A DNA stretch of 62,409 bases from Bacteroidales bacterium (GTDB taxonomy: Bacteria; Bacteroidota; Bacteroidia; Bacteroidales; VadinHA17). A program made the position numbers and the translations under genes. The notes below the pieces were generated by a model that was not told the origin of the DNA, did not search any database, and worked only from the letters and a program-made list of their open reading frames with translations. The stretch spans positions 1 through 62,409 of the forward strand of contig JANYJP010000056.1 in the NCBI GenBank assembly GCA_025358455.1, given 5' to 3'. Within the stretch, counting starts at the first letter, position 1; the number at the start of each line of letters is the position of its first letter. Shown piece by piece: positions 47,963 to 58,314 of the stretch.

Positions 47963-48117
47963 CTGTCAAAAAAATTACTATCAGTTTATACCTTTATTAA
48001 TTGCTAAGATATTAAATAAAAATATTCAACCGACGGGACAATTAATTAATTCTTTATTGGTAATTTTATATGATACAATCTCACTAATCAGCAATACAGG
48101 TTGCCTTTTTATTATTG

Positions 48118-48125
48118 TAATTTTG
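48118..48125 (+). promoter_or_regulatory. Bacteroidota -7 promoter element upstream of the GH2 gene
   Basis: TAATTTTG matches TAnnTTTG exactly and lies 26 bases before the ATG at 48152. A TTG at 48101-48103 is only 14 bases upstream, shorter than the usual -33 spacing. Confidence 0.45.
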
Positions 48126-48151
48126 TAAAATAAAAATCAATTCAGAACGAT

Positions 48152-50740
48152 ATGAAAACAAATAATCTGCTAAGTATCATAGTAGCTCTGGGCTTATCAT
48201 CAGTTTCAGCTATGAGCCAGATAAAACACGACGAAAAAATACTTTTAAAGGATAACTGGGCTATTAAGTCTTCAAAAGAGATTAAAGAAAACGGAAAAGT
48301 GATTTCTACTTCTGCATTTCAGCCTGAAAAATGGTATCCGGCAACCGTTCCCTCAACGGTTTTGGGGACTCTGGTTGAGAATAAAGTATACCCCGATCCA
48401 TATTTCGGTACAAATATCGAGTCCATCCCGGGTTACATAAAGGACAGAAATGGAGAAATCCCAGCCGATAGCCCGTTCAAGGTTGCCTGGTGGTACAGAA
48501 CTGTATTTAATTTACCTGCTGATTTTAAAGGCAAAAATACATGGCTTAAATTTCATAGCATAAACTATAAGGCTAATATATGGCTGAATGGACATCTTAT
48601 TGCCGATACTACTTCTATAGAGGGTGCTTATCGTTTATATAATCTGAATATCTCTGAATTTGCACAGGCCGGTGATAAGAACTGTCTTGCTCTTGAAATA
48701 TTTCCTGCTTCCGGTACCGACCTCACTATTACGTGGGTAGATTGGAACCCAACTCCTCCTGACAGGGGAATGGGAATCTGGTATGATGTTTCGGTCCATT
48801 CAACAGGCCCGGCAGCTATAGAAAACACCAGGATAATTACAAAGCTTAATCTCCCTTCAACGAATTTGGCAAAACTCACAATTTCAGCTGATGTCGTAAA
48901 TCCTACAGGTAATAAGATTACCGGTACACTGAAGGGTAAAATAGAGAAAATCAGTTTCTCTCAGGAAGTTACTCTCGCTCCGAATGAAACCAAATCAGTC
49001 ATTTTTACTCCCGAAAAATTCAAACAACTTGAAATAACTGATCCGCGTTTATGGTGGCCCCATACAGTTGGTCCTCAAAACCTGTACAACCTGGCTCTGA
49101 CTTTCGAAATAAAAGGGACAATCTCAGACCTGGTAAACACACGGTTTGGTATCCGGGAAATCACAACGTGGATGAACAAATTTGATAAAAATCTTACAAG
49201 GGTTTTTCAGATAAACGGTAAAAACATAGTTATCAGGGGTGGCGGATACGTAGAGGACATGATGCTTCGCCCTTCTGAAAAAAGGGTTGACACTGATATA
49301 TTATATGCTAAACACATGGGATTAAATGCTTTACGTATGGAAGCTCCGCGTGGATCTGATTATCTTTTTGAAAAATGTGATGAAGAAGGTATAATGCTTA
49401 TGGTTGGCTGGTGCTGCTGCAGTTCATGGGAAAAATGGAAAACATGGACACCCCACGTTACCGATATTGCTGAAGTGAGCTGGAAGGACCAGATTATACA
49501 CCTCAGAAATCAGCCTTCTGTTTTTGACTGGCTATACGGAAGTGACAACTTTCCTCCTGCAAATGTTGAAAAAAAATACATAAACGTTCTTAACGAATAT
49601 GACGGGACAAGACCCTATCAATCATCAGCAACAAGGGATTCGAGCGCTATTGCCGGGTTTACAGGTCTTTATATGGGACCATATCCAAAAGTTTATGCAT
49701 ATCGCCCACCTGCCTACTGGTATGGAAAACTTGAGTTCAATACTGAAGCTGGTCCGGGCGGTGAGCAAATACCACCAATGGAGACCATGCGTAAAATGAT
49801 GCCTGAAAATGAGTTATGGCCTATAAGTAACTCATGGAATATAAGGTTACACAAGGCTTTTTACCCGGAAGCAAGAACCGCTCTGGAATCCAGGTACGGA
49901 AAACCTAAAGGAGTTGTTGAATACAGTATGAAATCACAAGTTCTTCAATATGAGGCAACAAGAGCTATGTTTGAAGCCTTTGCCGGTAATAAATATCGTT
50001 CCAGTGGTATAATATACTGGATGTATAACTCTGCCTGGCCTTCATTGTACTGGCAACTGTATGATTATTTCTTTGCACCTAATGGCTCATTTTATGGAAC
50101 CAGAAAGGCCTGTGAAGCTCTGCACATACAATATTCTTATGACGATAGTTCCATCCGTGTGGTTAATGGTTTTTATAATGACTACAACGGTTTGAAGGCT
50201 ACCGCTAAACTGTACAATTTCACGATGGAGGAAAAATATTCAAAAGAAGTTCCAGTCGATATAAAAGCCGATGAAAGCAAAAAGGTCATACTTCAGGATT
50301 GGCCAAAGGATTTGGGTGATGTTTATTTCCTGCAGCTCAGGTTAACTGATGCCAATGGAAAGCTGATATCTTCAAATTTCTACTGGCTTTCTGCAAAAGG
50401 TGATGAAAAAGCAGATTTTACATCTTTAAGTAAACTGCCTGAGGTTACATTAAAATACACCTTTTCTCCTATACAGACTAAAAACGGGAAATGCTCTTCC
50501 ACAATTGAAATTGAAAACCCTTCTGCTTCACTTGCTTTCTTCGTAAATCCAAAAATAATTAAACGCGATTCAAAGGATCTGGTATTGCCGGTTTTCTGGG
50601 GAGATAATTATTTTTCTCTTCTTCCAAAGGAAAAAATAAAGGTAAATGTTGAATTTAATACCGAAGATTTAACCGGGGAAGTTCCAGTACTGGCTATTGA
50701 GGGTTGGAACATTACCCATGTGGAAAAGGAAATGAAGTAA
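48152..50740 (+). CDS. GH2 glycosidase, exo-beta-D-glucosaminidase-like
   Basis: An exported 862-residue glycoside hydrolase of family 2, with a signal peptide ending SAMSQ. The sugar-binding domain has [14 protein letters not shown] and [10 protein letters not shown]. The central TIM barrel has the motif [13 protein letters not shown], in which D465 takes the place of the Glu of the usual GNNE acid/base motif. The nucleophile is most likely E532 in [11 protein letters not shown] Ser-Asp-Asn acid/base and an NxE nucleophile ~70 residues later are the known marks of the exo-beta-D-glucosaminidase subfamily (CsxA, D469/E541), which removes glucosamine from chitosan oligomers. Beta-mannosidase is the alternative, but that group keeps a Glu acid/base. 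The enzyme acts in the periplasm or outside the cell. Confidence 0.85.
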   Translation: MKTNNLLSIIVALGLSSVSAMSQIKHDEKILLKDNWAIKSSKEIKENGKVISTSAFQPEKWYPATVPSTVLGTLVENKVYPDPYFGTNIESIPGYIKDRNGEIPADSPFKVAWWYRTVFNLPADFKGKNTWLKFHSINYKANIWLNGHLIADTTSIEGAYRLYNLNISEFAQAGDKNCLALEIFPASGTDLTITWVDWNPTPPDRGMGIWYDVSVHSTGPAAIENTRIITKLNLPSTNLAKLTISADVVNPTGNKITGTLKGKIEKISFSQEVTLAPNETKSVIFTPEKFKQLEITDPRLWWPHTVGPQNLYNLALTFEIKGTISDLVNTRFGIREITTWMNKFDKNLTRVFQINGKNIVIRGGGYVEDMMLRPSEKRVDTDILYAKHMGLNALRMEAPRGSDYLFEKCDEEGIMLMVGWCCCSSWEKWKTWTPHVTDIAEVSWKDQIIHLRNQPSVFDWLYGSDNFPPANVEKKYINVLNEYDGTRPYQSSATRDSSAIAGFTGLYMGPYPKVYAYRPPAYWYGKLEFNTEAGPGGEQIPPMETMRKMMPENELWPISNSWNIRLHKAFYPEARTALESRYGKPKGVVEYSMKSQVLQYEATRAMFEAFAGNKYRSSGIIYWMYNSAWPSLYWQLYDYFFAPNGSFYGTRKACEALHIQYSYDDSSIRVVNGFYNDYNGLKATAKLYNFTMEEKYSKEVPVDIKADESKKVILQDWPKDLGDVYFLQLRLTDANGKLISSNFYWLSAKGDEKADFTSLSKLPEVTLKYTFSPIQTKNGKCSSTIEIENPSASLAFFVNPKIIKRDSKDLVLPVFWGDNYFSLLPKEKIKVNVEFNTEDLTGEVPVLAIEGWNITHVEKEMK

Positions 50741-50762
50741 TATCTTTATAATTACAAGGCTG

Positions 50763-51383
50763 ATGCTAAATATACTTAAACATCCTCTGCTGACACACAA
50801 ATTGGCTCTCTTGCGTCGCAAAGACACTGATACGAAAGATTTTCGCGAAACACTTGACGAGATCGCCGGGCTTATGGCTTACGAAATAACACGCGACCTT
50901 CCGGTAAAAAATATCACAATTGAAACACCCCTGGGAATCTGTAACACCCAGGAACTTGCAATGGATGTTGTTCTTGTTCCGGTTCTAAGGGCCGGACTCG
51001 GGATGGTCGATGGTATTTCAAACCTTATACCCACTGCAAGGATAGGTCATATCGGGATGTATCGCGATCATGTAACACTTAAGCCAATGATCTATTACTC
51101 TAAATTCCCTGATAATCTTCCTGATGCAGTTGTTATGGTTCTCGACCCGATGCTTGCTACAGGAGGCAGCTCGACTGATGCTATCAGGGTGCTTAAAGAA
51201 CATGGAGCAAAAACCATAAAATTAGTCTGTATTGTTGGTGCTCCGGAAGGTGTGGAACGAATAAAGAAAGATCATCCTGATGTTCAGATTTACCTTGCCG
51301 GGCTCGATGAAAAACTAAATGAACACGGATATATTGTTCCGGGATTGGGAGATGCCGGTGACAGGATATTCGGTACAAAATAA
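50763..51383 (+). CDS. upp: Uracil phosphoribosyltransferase
   Basis: Makes UMP from uracil and PRPP in pyrimidine salvage. It has 206 residues, the normal length. The PRPP-binding motif [19 protein letters not shown] and the uracil-binding C-terminus [16 protein letters not shown] are both present. [14 protein letters not shown] is the family-specific loop. It starts 22 bases after the GH2 stop and may be read through from that gene, though a functional link is not expected. Confidence 0.96.
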   Translation: MLNILKHPLLTHKLALLRRKDTDTKDFRETLDEIAGLMAYEITRDLPVKNITIETPLGICNTQELAMDVVLVPVLRAGLGMVDGISNLIPTARIGHIGMYRDHVTLKPMIYYSKFPDNLPDAVVMVLDPMLATGGSSTDAIRVLKEHGAKTIKLVCIVGAPEGVERIKKDHPDVQIYLAGLDEKLNEHGYIVPGLGDAGDRIFGTK

Positions 51384-51473
51384 CTTTCATCTTTTAATAG
51401 CCCTGTCAAAAGGCTGATTTGTTTTAACAAATCGGGGTGTTTTATGTTAAATCAGGAGTAAGATTGAACAAAA

Positions 51474-52409
51474 ATGACAGGAAATTATGTCATAGAAGTA
51501 AAAAGTGTCTGGAAATCATTCAAAACTGTTCAGGCAGTAAAAGGGATTGATCTTAAAATTCCAAAAGGTCAGTTCGTTGCATTGCTTGGCCCCAACGGTG
51601 CGGGGAAAACTACACTTGTTGAAATGATAGAAGGGATCCAGAAGCCTGATAAGGGTGAGATAACAATTATGGGGAAAAGGTGGAAGGGAAGTGAAGATGA
51701 ACTTCACCGCATTATAGGTCTCTCACTCCAGGAAACAAGGTTTATTGATAAACTAAGGGTATCAGAGACCTTAAAGCTTTTTGCTTCTTTTTTTAATCTG
51801 GGCATGGACAGGGTAAATTTAATTATTGAGCAAGTCGGTCTTGAGGAAAAGAGAAAATCTTATGTTGTTAATCTTTCAGGTGGACAAAGACAACGTCTTG
51901 CTATCGGGATTGCATTGATTAATAGTCCTACAATTCTGCTTCTTGATGAACCTACAACGGGCCTCGATCCGAATGCAAGAAGGGAGATCTGGGATATTCT
52001 CCGGGGGCTTAAACAGAAATCTGAAACTTCGATGATCCTGACAACACATTATATGGAGGAAGCAGAAAATCTATGCGACTATATAGTGATAATGGATAAT
52101 GGAGTAATTTTAAAAGAAGGTACATTACAGCAGCTTCTTGAAGAAGAGACAAATGAAAAAGTAGTGGAATTCACCGCGGAGAGCAATTTTGTTTATGCTG
52201 AGATGAACGGATCGGGTTCGCCATTCAATATACGTCCCGGAGAATCAGGGGAAAAAGGATTTGTCACTCTTTCCGACTTTGAAACAGAGCTTCCTGCATT
52301 CATGGCATTCATGAAATCGAGAAATATCACTTTGAAGCACATGGAGTGTCGCCGAAAAACACTGGATGATCTGTTTGTTTCATTAACCGGAAGGAAGATT
52401 GATGGGTAA
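51474..52409 (+). CDS. ABC exporter ATP-binding protein
   Basis: ATPase subunit of an ABC-2 type exporter, 311 residues. Walker A LLGPNGAGKTT, Q-loop ISLQET-like segment (IIGLSLQETRF), signature LSGGQRQRLAIGI, Walker B ILLLDEPTTGLDP and the switch His in ILTTHYMEEAE are all intact. The ~90 residues after the core form the C-terminal domain common to drug and lipid exporter ATPases. It overlaps the permease start by 8 bases. AGGAG lies about 15 bases before the ATG. Confidence 0.93.
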   Translation: MTGNYVIEVKSVWKSFKTVQAVKGIDLKIPKGQFVALLGPNGAGKTTLVEMIEGIQKPDKGEITIMGKRWKGSEDELHRIIGLSLQETRFIDKLRVSETLKLFASFFNLGMDRVNLIIEQVGLEEKRKSYVVNLSGGQRQRLAIGIALINSPTILLLDEPTTGLDPNARREIWDILRGLKQKSETSMILTTHYMEEAENLCDYIVIMDNGVILKEGTLQQLLEEETNEKVVEFTAESNFVYAEMNGSGSPFNIRPGESGEKGFVTLSDFETELPAFMAFMKSRNITLKHMECRRKTLDDLFVSLTGRKIDG

Positions 52410-53544
52410 CTGGTTCAAAATAAATCAGCTCTGGCAGCTTGTAGTTGCGCTCTTCAGGGAAATTATCCGTGAACCGGGTGTGCTTTTCTGGGGAATTCTA
52501 TTCCCAATTCTGATGTCGCTTGGACTGGGTCTTGCTTTTACAAAAAAAGCTGATGTGATTCGCAAGGTAGCTATAATCAATAACTCCGAAATCGCAGGAA
52601 CAATATCGGAGAACACAATAATTACCGGGTTTCTTCAGAATAAATGTGAAAAGAAACCTGCAGGGGGAAAAGAAGACTGGCATTGGAAATATGTAATTAA
52701 AGACGAGAGACTTGGTAATTCAATATTCCTGTTTTATAATATGAAATGGGATGAAGCCATGAAATTACTGAAACGGGGTACTATTAATGTACTTCTTGCT
52801 GGTTTTAAGGACTCTGTGGAATATCATTTCGACCCGATGAATTCAGATGCTGAACTTACATATCTTAAACTCCGCAGTATTGTAGGCAGCGGTGAAGTAC
52901 TTGAAGTAAAAGGTAATTCAGAGATAAAACCGCTGACTGTAAAAGGGACCCGTTACATTGATTTTCTTGTTCCGGGTCTGATTACAATGGGCGTTATGAT
53001 GTCGTGCATGTGGGGTATCAGTTATGGGATAATTGAAAAGAGGTCAAAAAAATTATTAAGACGACTAGTGGCAACACCTATGAAAAAGTCGCATTTCCTT
53101 ATTGCACTTATTACTGTAAGGATTGCCATGAATATGATTGAATCGGTGGTACTATTGATTTTTTCACTATTTGCCTTTAAGTTGAGCATCCAGGGTGATA
53201 TTACTGCTCTGATATTGGTATATCTCGCCGGTAATATTGCCTTTGCCGGCATTGCTGTTTTTGCTTCTTCACATACATCAAATACCGAAGTTGGAAATGG
53301 ACTTATTAACGTTGTTGTTATGCCAATGATGGTTTTATCAGGGATATTTTTCAGTTATCAGAATTTTCCCGAATGGAGTATCGGAGTAATTAAAAACATA
53401 CCTCTGGCTATGATGACAGATGGAATAAGAAGCATTTTCAATGAGGGAGCAGGAATTTCCGATGTTGTTCTTCCAATATTAATTCTTACAGCTACCGGAG
53501 CCTTGTTTTTTACAGCCGGACTCAAAATCTTCAAGTGGCATTAG
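52402..53544 (+). CDS. ABC-2 type exporter permease
   Basis: Membrane subunit of the exporter encoded with the preceding ATPase, 380 residues from the ATG at 52402 (a TTG at 52399 is less likely). One N-terminal helix (PGVLFWGILFPILMSLGLGL) is followed by a ~150-residue soluble domain, and then five hydrophobic helices in the C-terminal half (FLVPGLITMGVMMSCMWGI and after). The PGLITMGVM...RLVATPMKKSHFLI region is the ABC-2 signature. The 8-base overlap with the ATPase gene implies coupled translation. The substrate is unknown. Confidence 0.9.
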   Translation: MGNWFKINQLWQLVVALFREIIREPGVLFWGILFPILMSLGLGLAFTKKADVIRKVAIINNSEIAGTISENTIITGFLQNKCEKKPAGGKEDWHWKYVIKDERLGNSIFLFYNMKWDEAMKLLKRGTINVLLAGFKDSVEYHFDPMNSDAELTYLKLRSIVGSGEVLEVKGNSEIKPLTVKGTRYIDFLVPGLITMGVMMSCMWGISYGIIEKRSKKLLRRLVATPMKKSHFLIALITVRIAMNMIESVVLLIFSLFAFKLSIQGDITALILVYLAGNIAFAGIAVFASSHTSNTEVGNGLINVVVMPMMVLSGIFFSYQNFPEWSIGVIKNIPLAMMTDGIRSIFNEGAGISDVVLPILILTATGALFFTAGLKIFKWH

Positions 53545-53682
53545 AGATAGCCTTAATATTGGGATTTGTCACCTTCAGCGTCTGTAAGCTGAAAAAAATA
53601 ATAATATAATATAAATGCAACAATTCAATATTCTACCTGTCTTTTGATCAGAGATATGTACAAACCATTAATAAAGGAAAAA

Positions 53683-54402
53683 ATGAAAAGTCTTAAAATC
53701 GTAACCGTTGCTATCGCTATCCTTTGTGCTACTTCATGCACTCATGCACAATTCAGGCAAACAGTCCGCGGTAACCGACATGTGGTTACAAATGAGAGGC
53801 ATGCTGAATCTTTCACCGGTATAAAAGCAAGCTCCGGAATAGACGTATATCTTAAACAAGGTAGCGCTGAATCAATAACTGTTGAAGCTGACGAGAATCT
53901 TCAGGAATATATCATTACTGAAGTAAGGAACGGAGTGCTTAACGTATATACCGATGCCAATATACGTGATGCAGAACGGAAAAGAGTTTATGTAACAATG
54001 AAAGAAATAAATTCGGTAAGGACATCAAGCGCCGGTGACGTAATAGGTGAGACACCCATCAGAGCTGACAGGCTTGAGTTATCGGCCAGCAGTGCAGGGG
54101 ATATAAAACTCGAAGTTACGGCTAAAAATATAAAGCTGGATATCAGCAGTTCAGGTGACATGACACTAACCGGCGAAGCAGAAACTTTAGATGCTAACCT
54201 GAGCAGTGCGGGCGATCTGAACGCTTTCGAGCTTAAGGTAAGAGAAGCCGATATTTCCGTATCAAGTGCCGGTGATGCCGACATAAATGTGTCTGAAAGA
54301 ATTACTGCAAGAGCTTCAAGCGCAGGAGATATTAATTACAGGGGTGATCCTAAGTATATCGATGCTCATGCTTCAAGCGCAGGTGGTATTCACAGAAGAT
54401 AA
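53683..54402 (+). CDS. DUF2807 (GIN domain) lipoprotein with SSAGD repeats
   Basis: The ATG at 53683 has AAAGGAAAAA directly upstream; earlier TTG and ATG codons lack such a site. The 239-residue protein has a lipoprotein signal ending CATSC, so it is probably anchored in a membrane. HAESFTGIKASSGIDVYLKQ starts the DUF2807 fold. Inside it, SSAGD or SSSGD motifs recur about every 20 residues, seven times counting the final SSAGG, as expected for one loop per turn of a right-handed beta-helix. The function is unknown; the head-GIN family is thought to be cell-surface. A strong terminator follows. Confidence 0.85.
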   Translation: MKSLKIVTVAIAILCATSCTHAQFRQTVRGNRHVVTNERHAESFTGIKASSGIDVYLKQGSAESITVEADENLQEYIITEVRNGVLNVYTDANIRDAERKRVYVTMKEINSVRTSSAGDVIGETPIRADRLELSASSAGDIKLEVTAKNIKLDISSSGDMTLTGEAETLDANLSSAGDLNAFELKVREADISVSSAGDADINVSERITARASSAGDINYRGDPKYIDAHASSAGGIHRR

Positions 54403-54432
54403 ATTCTATTCTATTATATATCTCACATTTAT

Positions 54433-54465
54433 AAAAGCCATCGGTTTATTCCCGATGGCTTTTTT
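54433..54465 (+). terminator. Intrinsic terminator after the DUF2807 gene
   Basis: A perfect 12-bp stem (AAAAGCCATCGG at 54433-54444 with CCGATGGCTTTT at 54452-54463) has a 7-base loop and runs into a TTTTTT tail. It starts 31 bases after the DUF2807 stop. The -33 region of the pgi promoter lies inside the loop and stem. Confidence 0.9.
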
Positions 54466-54475
54466 ATTAACTTTG
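54445..54475 (+). promoter_or_regulatory. Promoter of pgi, overlapping the terminator
   Basis: TAACTTTG at 54468-54475 matches TAnnTTTG exactly. A TTTA at 54445-54448 lies 19 bases upstream, one base off the -33 consensus TTTG. The upstream half of the promoter therefore sits in the terminator hairpin. Confidence 0.55.
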
Positions 54476-54532
54476 TAATCCTGTTACTGAAAATTTTAGA
54501 ATATTGAATCTGAAGAACATTACATAATAAAT

Positions 54533-55873
54533 ATGATGGAAAATATAAGTATAAATCTGAAAAATACCGGCAAATTCATCTCCTTTGAAGAAATAGGTGC
54601 CTATGCACAGCTATCTTCCAGACATCTCGACTCACTGAATAGCGGATCCGGTCCGGGAAATGATTTTCTGGGCTGGCTCTCACTTCCTGATGATATTCTT
54701 CCACAACTTGAAAAAATAGAAAAAACAGCTAAGCACCTCAGGTCGGTTTCAGATACCACAGTAGTAATAGGAATTGGAGGTTCCTACCTCGGAGCAAGAG
54801 CTGTTATCGAAGCTCTTTCTCATACGTTCTCCCCTCTTCTTAAAACCAAACATCATGATGTGATTTTTGCCGGACAGAATATCTGTGAAGATTATCTATC
54901 GGATCTGATCGAAATTCTTGATGGAAGAAACTATTCAATTGTAGTAATATCCAAATCAGGCACTACAACTGAACCTGCTATCGCGTTCAGAATCCTGAGG
55001 GATCATCTCGAGAAAAAAGTCGGAAAGCTTGCTGCCGCTGAAAGAATCATTGCCATTACCGATGCAAAAAAAGGCGCTCTGAGGTCACTGGCTGAGACGA
55101 ATGGCTATGAAACTTTTATAATTCCTGACAATATTGGGGGCCGTTACTCTGTACTCACCCCGGTGGGACTTCTTCCTGTTGCTCTAAGCGGCCTTGATAT
55201 AAAAATGCTGGTAAAAGGAGCTAAATCGATGGAGGATCTGACACGAAGAAATAAAAATGCCACCTCAAATCCCTCCCTTTTGTATGCTGCTGCAAGAAAT
55301 CTCATTCTCCAGGGAGGCAGATCAATTGAGATAATGGCAGGCTTTACTCCCAGGCTGCATTTTATGTCAGAATGGTGGAAGCAATTATTTGGTGAGAGTG
55401 AAGGAAAGGACGGAAAAGGAATTTTCCCTGCTTCAGTCGACATGACAACCGACCTCCACTCAATGGGTCAGTATATTCAGGATGGACAGAGAATCCTTTT
55501 TGAAACAATGATCTCAGTCAAAAGTCCGGGAAAAAAATTAACCATTCCTATGGAAAAAGATGACTCCGATGAACTTAACTATCTTGCAGGCAAACGACTA
55601 TCAGAAGTAAATCATAACGCTGAAATAGGAACTACAATAGCTCATAATGACGGTAATGTCCCTATCATTACTATAAATATTCCAACGCTGAATGAATATT
55701 ACATTGGACAATTAATGTACTTTTTCGAAATGGCTTCCGCGATAAGCGGATATATCCTTGATGTCAATCCTTTTGATCAGCCCGGTGTTGAAGCATACAA
55801 AAAAAATATGTTTGCGCTTCTCAATAAACCAGGGTTCGAAGAGGCCGGTAAAAAACTGAAAGAAAGATTATAA
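54533..55873 (+). CDS. pgi: Glucose-6-phosphate isomerase
   Basis: Interconverts glucose-6-phosphate and fructose-6-phosphate. The 446-residue length is that of the short bacterial form. VIGIGGSYLGARAV, SKSGTTTEPAIAF, the catalytic-site motif GGRYSVLTPVGLLP, WWKQLFGESEGKD and VNHNAEIGTTIAHNDG are all present. A second ATG follows at once (54536). The gene has its own promoter and stands apart from the GH3 gene that follows by 93 bases. Confidence 0.97.
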   Translation: MMENISINLKNTGKFISFEEIGAYAQLSSRHLDSLNSGSGPGNDFLGWLSLPDDILPQLEKIEKTAKHLRSVSDTTVVIGIGGSYLGARAVIEALSHTFSPLLKTKHHDVIFAGQNICEDYLSDLIEILDGRNYSIVVISKSGTTTEPAIAFRILRDHLEKKVGKLAAAERIIAITDAKKGALRSLAETNGYETFIIPDNIGGRYSVLTPVGLLPVALSGLDIKMLVKGAKSMEDLTRRNKNATSNPSLLYAAARNLILQGGRSIEIMAGFTPRLHFMSEWWKQLFGESEGKDGKGIFPASVDMTTDLHSMGQYIQDGQRILFETMISVKSPGKKLTIPMEKDDSDELNYLAGKRLSEVNHNAEIGTTIAHNDGNVPIITINIPTLNEYYIGQLMYFFEMASAISGYILDVNPFDQPGVEAYKKNMFALLNKPGFEEAGKKLKERL

Positions 55874-55966
55874 TGATACTTTCCCCCATTGAAAATTCAG
55901 CGAAAATCTGCGTGATCAGCGGGAAAATAAGATAAAACCCTATAAATAACCTCAATACTAACCGGT

Positions 55967-58312
55967 ATGAAAAAACTTAACATTCACTTCTATTTAATTG
56001 TAGTACTGACAGGCTCCCTGTTATTGGGCAGTTGCAAAAACTGGAGTGAGACTCACATTGGATCTCTCAGGATTGTCACCAATAAAGACGGACAAACGCT
56101 TGGATATGATTCTGCGTCGGGAATTAAATTACTAACGGATAAGGGCCTTGCCTTTAAGGATCTGAACCGCAATGGGAAACTCGATATATATGAAGATTGG
56201 CGTTACAGTGCTGACGAACGTGCTAAAGATCTGGCCTCCAAAATGAGTATAGATCAGATTGCAGGGCTTATGCTCTACAGTGCACATCAGGCAATTCCTT
56301 CAGGAAGTACACGTTTTGGTGCAAGTACTTATAATGGAAAACCTTTTAAAGAAAGCGGAGCAAAACCTTACGACCTCAGCGATCAGCAAATAAAATTTCT
56401 GACTAAAGATAACCTTCGTCATGTATTGATTACTTCCGTCGCAAGTGCTGAGGTAGCAGCTATATGGAATAATAAGGTACAAGCGTTGTGTGAAGGAACG
56501 GCGGTAGGTATTCCTGCTAATAATAGTTCCGACCCAAGACACCGGTCTCTTTCTGATGTAGAATATAATGTTGGATCAGCCGGACAGATTTCAATGTGGC
56601 CTGGTTCACTTGGAATGGCAGCCACATTCGATCCTGCTGTAGTAAAAGGATTCGGTCAGATTGCTGCCAAAGAATATCGTGCATTGGGAATTTCCACGGC
56701 ATTATCGCCTCAGATTGATATTGCCACAGAACCCCGTTGGGCAAGAGTTAATGGAACTTTCGGTGAAAGTCCCCAACTTTCCGCTGATATGGCAAGAGCG
56801 TATGTTGATGGTTTTCAGACCTCACTTAATGACAAAGTTATTGCCGGCGGATGGGGTTACACCAGTGTAAATACAATGATCAAGCATTGGCCCGGTGGCG
56901 GACCTGAAGAGGGTGGACGTGATGCTCACTTTTCTTTTGGAAAATATGCAGTATATCCCGGAAATAACCTTTCTGACCACCTGATTGCATTTACCGAAGG
57001 AGCTCTTAAACTGGAAGGTGAAACTAAAATGGCGTCAGCAGTAATGCCATATTATACAATCTCCTATGGCGCAGATACAAAAAACCAGGAAAATGTTGGA
57101 AACGCATATAACAAATATCTTATAAATGACTTATTAAGAGGCAAGTATGGCTTTGAGGGTGTCGTTTGTACAGACTGGGGTGTTACCAATGATGAAAAGG
57201 CAGTCGACGGATTTGGAACAACCTGCTGGGGCGCCGAAACCCTGAGTGTTGCAGAAAGACATTATAAGATAATAATGGCAGGGGTTGACCAGTTCGGCGG
57301 GAATAATGATGCAGGTCCTGTAATTGAAGCTTACCAGATGGGAGTTAAAGAACATGGCAACGAGTTCATGAGAGCCCGGATGGAGCAATCAGCTGTGCGT
57401 CTTCTGAAGAATATTTTCAGGGTAGGCCTTTTTGAGAATCCTTACCTTAATGTGGACGAAACCAAAATGATTGTTGGAAATGAGGGCTTCATGAAGTCAG
57501 GATATGAAGCTCAGGTGAAATCAATCGTGATGCTGAAAAATAAGAATAAGACGCTTCCTGTTGAGAAACAAAAAACAGTCTACATTCCTAAAAGAGTGAC
57601 AGCTGCCGGAAGAGATTTCTTTGGTGGTCCGACACCCGAATCATTTGATTATCCTATTAATATTAATTTGGTAAAGAAATATTTCAAGGTGACTGATAAT
57701 CCTTCAGAAGCTGATTTTGCCCTTGTTGTAGTCAGAAGTCCGAATTCAGGTAGCGGCTATGATCCGGCTGATGTTAAAAAAGGTGGAAACGGTTATGTAC
57801 CAATTAGTCTTCAATACGGATTTTATAAAGCTACTGAAGCACGTGACCCGAGTCTTGCAGGAGGAGATCCCCTCGAGAAGTTCACAAACAGAACTTACAA
57901 AGGCAAATCAATTACTGCCACAAATGCAACTGATCTTAAAATGGTACTGGATACTAAGAAGGTTATGAAAGACAAACCTGTTATTGTATCAATCGCGATG
58001 TCGAAACCTATGGTATTCAGTGAATTCGAAAAAGAAGCAAGTTCAATTCTTGTTACATTTGATGTACAGGATCAGGCTATTCTTGACATTATTTCTGGTA
58101 CTGCTGAGCCGTCAGGTCTGCTTCCTATGCAAATGCCACTTGATATGAAAGCAGTGGAGATACAAAAAGAAGATGTGCCTTTCGATATGACATGTTACAT
58201 TGATTCGGAAGGAAATACCTATGATTTCGGTTATGGGCTGAACTGGAGAGGGGTAATTAAAGACTCAAGGGTTGACAAGTACAAAAAGATTGTAAAACAG
58301 GGTTCTTTTTGA
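55967..58312 (+). CDS. GH3 beta-glycosidase lipoprotein
   Basis: A 781-residue family 3 glycoside hydrolase with a lipoprotein signal (LTGSLLLGSC), so it should be anchored by Cys23 or so to a membrane. The (beta/alpha)8 domain has KHWPGGGPEEGGRDAHF (substrate-binding Lys/His) and EGVVCTDWGVTND, in which D403 is the expected nucleophile. The C-terminal alpha/beta sandwich follows (ADFALVVVRSP, SKPMVFSEFEKEASSILVTF). Most relatives are beta-glucosidases acting from the non-reducing end; the exact linkage is unknown. No susC/susD pair is nearby. A tight hairpin terminator follows 3 bases after the stop. Confidence 0.92.
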   Translation: MKKLNIHFYLIVVLTGSLLLGSCKNWSETHIGSLRIVTNKDGQTLGYDSASGIKLLTDKGLAFKDLNRNGKLDIYEDWRYSADERAKDLASKMSIDQIAGLMLYSAHQAIPSGSTRFGASTYNGKPFKESGAKPYDLSDQQIKFLTKDNLRHVLITSVASAEVAAIWNNKVQALCEGTAVGIPANNSSDPRHRSLSDVEYNVGSAGQISMWPGSLGMAATFDPAVVKGFGQIAAKEYRALGISTALSPQIDIATEPRWARVNGTFGESPQLSADMARAYVDGFQTSLNDKVIAGGWGYTSVNTMIKHWPGGGPEEGGRDAHFSFGKYAVYPGNNLSDHLIAFTEGALKLEGETKMASAVMPYYTISYGADTKNQENVGNAYNKYLINDLLRGKYGFEGVVCTDWGVTNDEKAVDGFGTTCWGAETLSVAERHYKIIMAGVDQFGGNNDAGPVIEAYQMGVKEHGNEFMRARMEQSAVRLLKNIFRVGLFENPYLNVDETKMIVGNEGFMKSGYEAQVKSIVMLKNKNKTLPVEKQKTVYIPKRVTAAGRDFFGGPTPESFDYPININLVKKYFKVTDNPSEADFALVVVRSPNSGSGYDPADVKKGGNGYVPISLQYGFYKATEARDPSLAGGDPLEKFTNRTYKGKSITATNATDLKMVLDTKKVMKDKPVIVSIAMSKPMVFSEFEKEASSILVTFDVQDQAILDIISGTAEPSGLLPMQMPLDMKAVEIQKEDVPFDMTCYIDSEGNTYDFGYGLNWRGVIKDSRVDKYKKIVKQGSF

Positions 58313-58314
58313 AT

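Noticed and set aside
51417-51434. GATTTGTT/AACAAATC inverted repeat between upp and the ABC ATPase gene
   Set aside because: Only a 2-base loop and a tail interrupted by GGGGTG; too weak to call a terminator.
53574-53593. TTCAGC/GCTGAA hairpin upstream of the DUF2807 gene
   Set aside because: A 6-bp stem followed by A's instead of T's on the plus strand; no terminator or riboswitch structure recognised.
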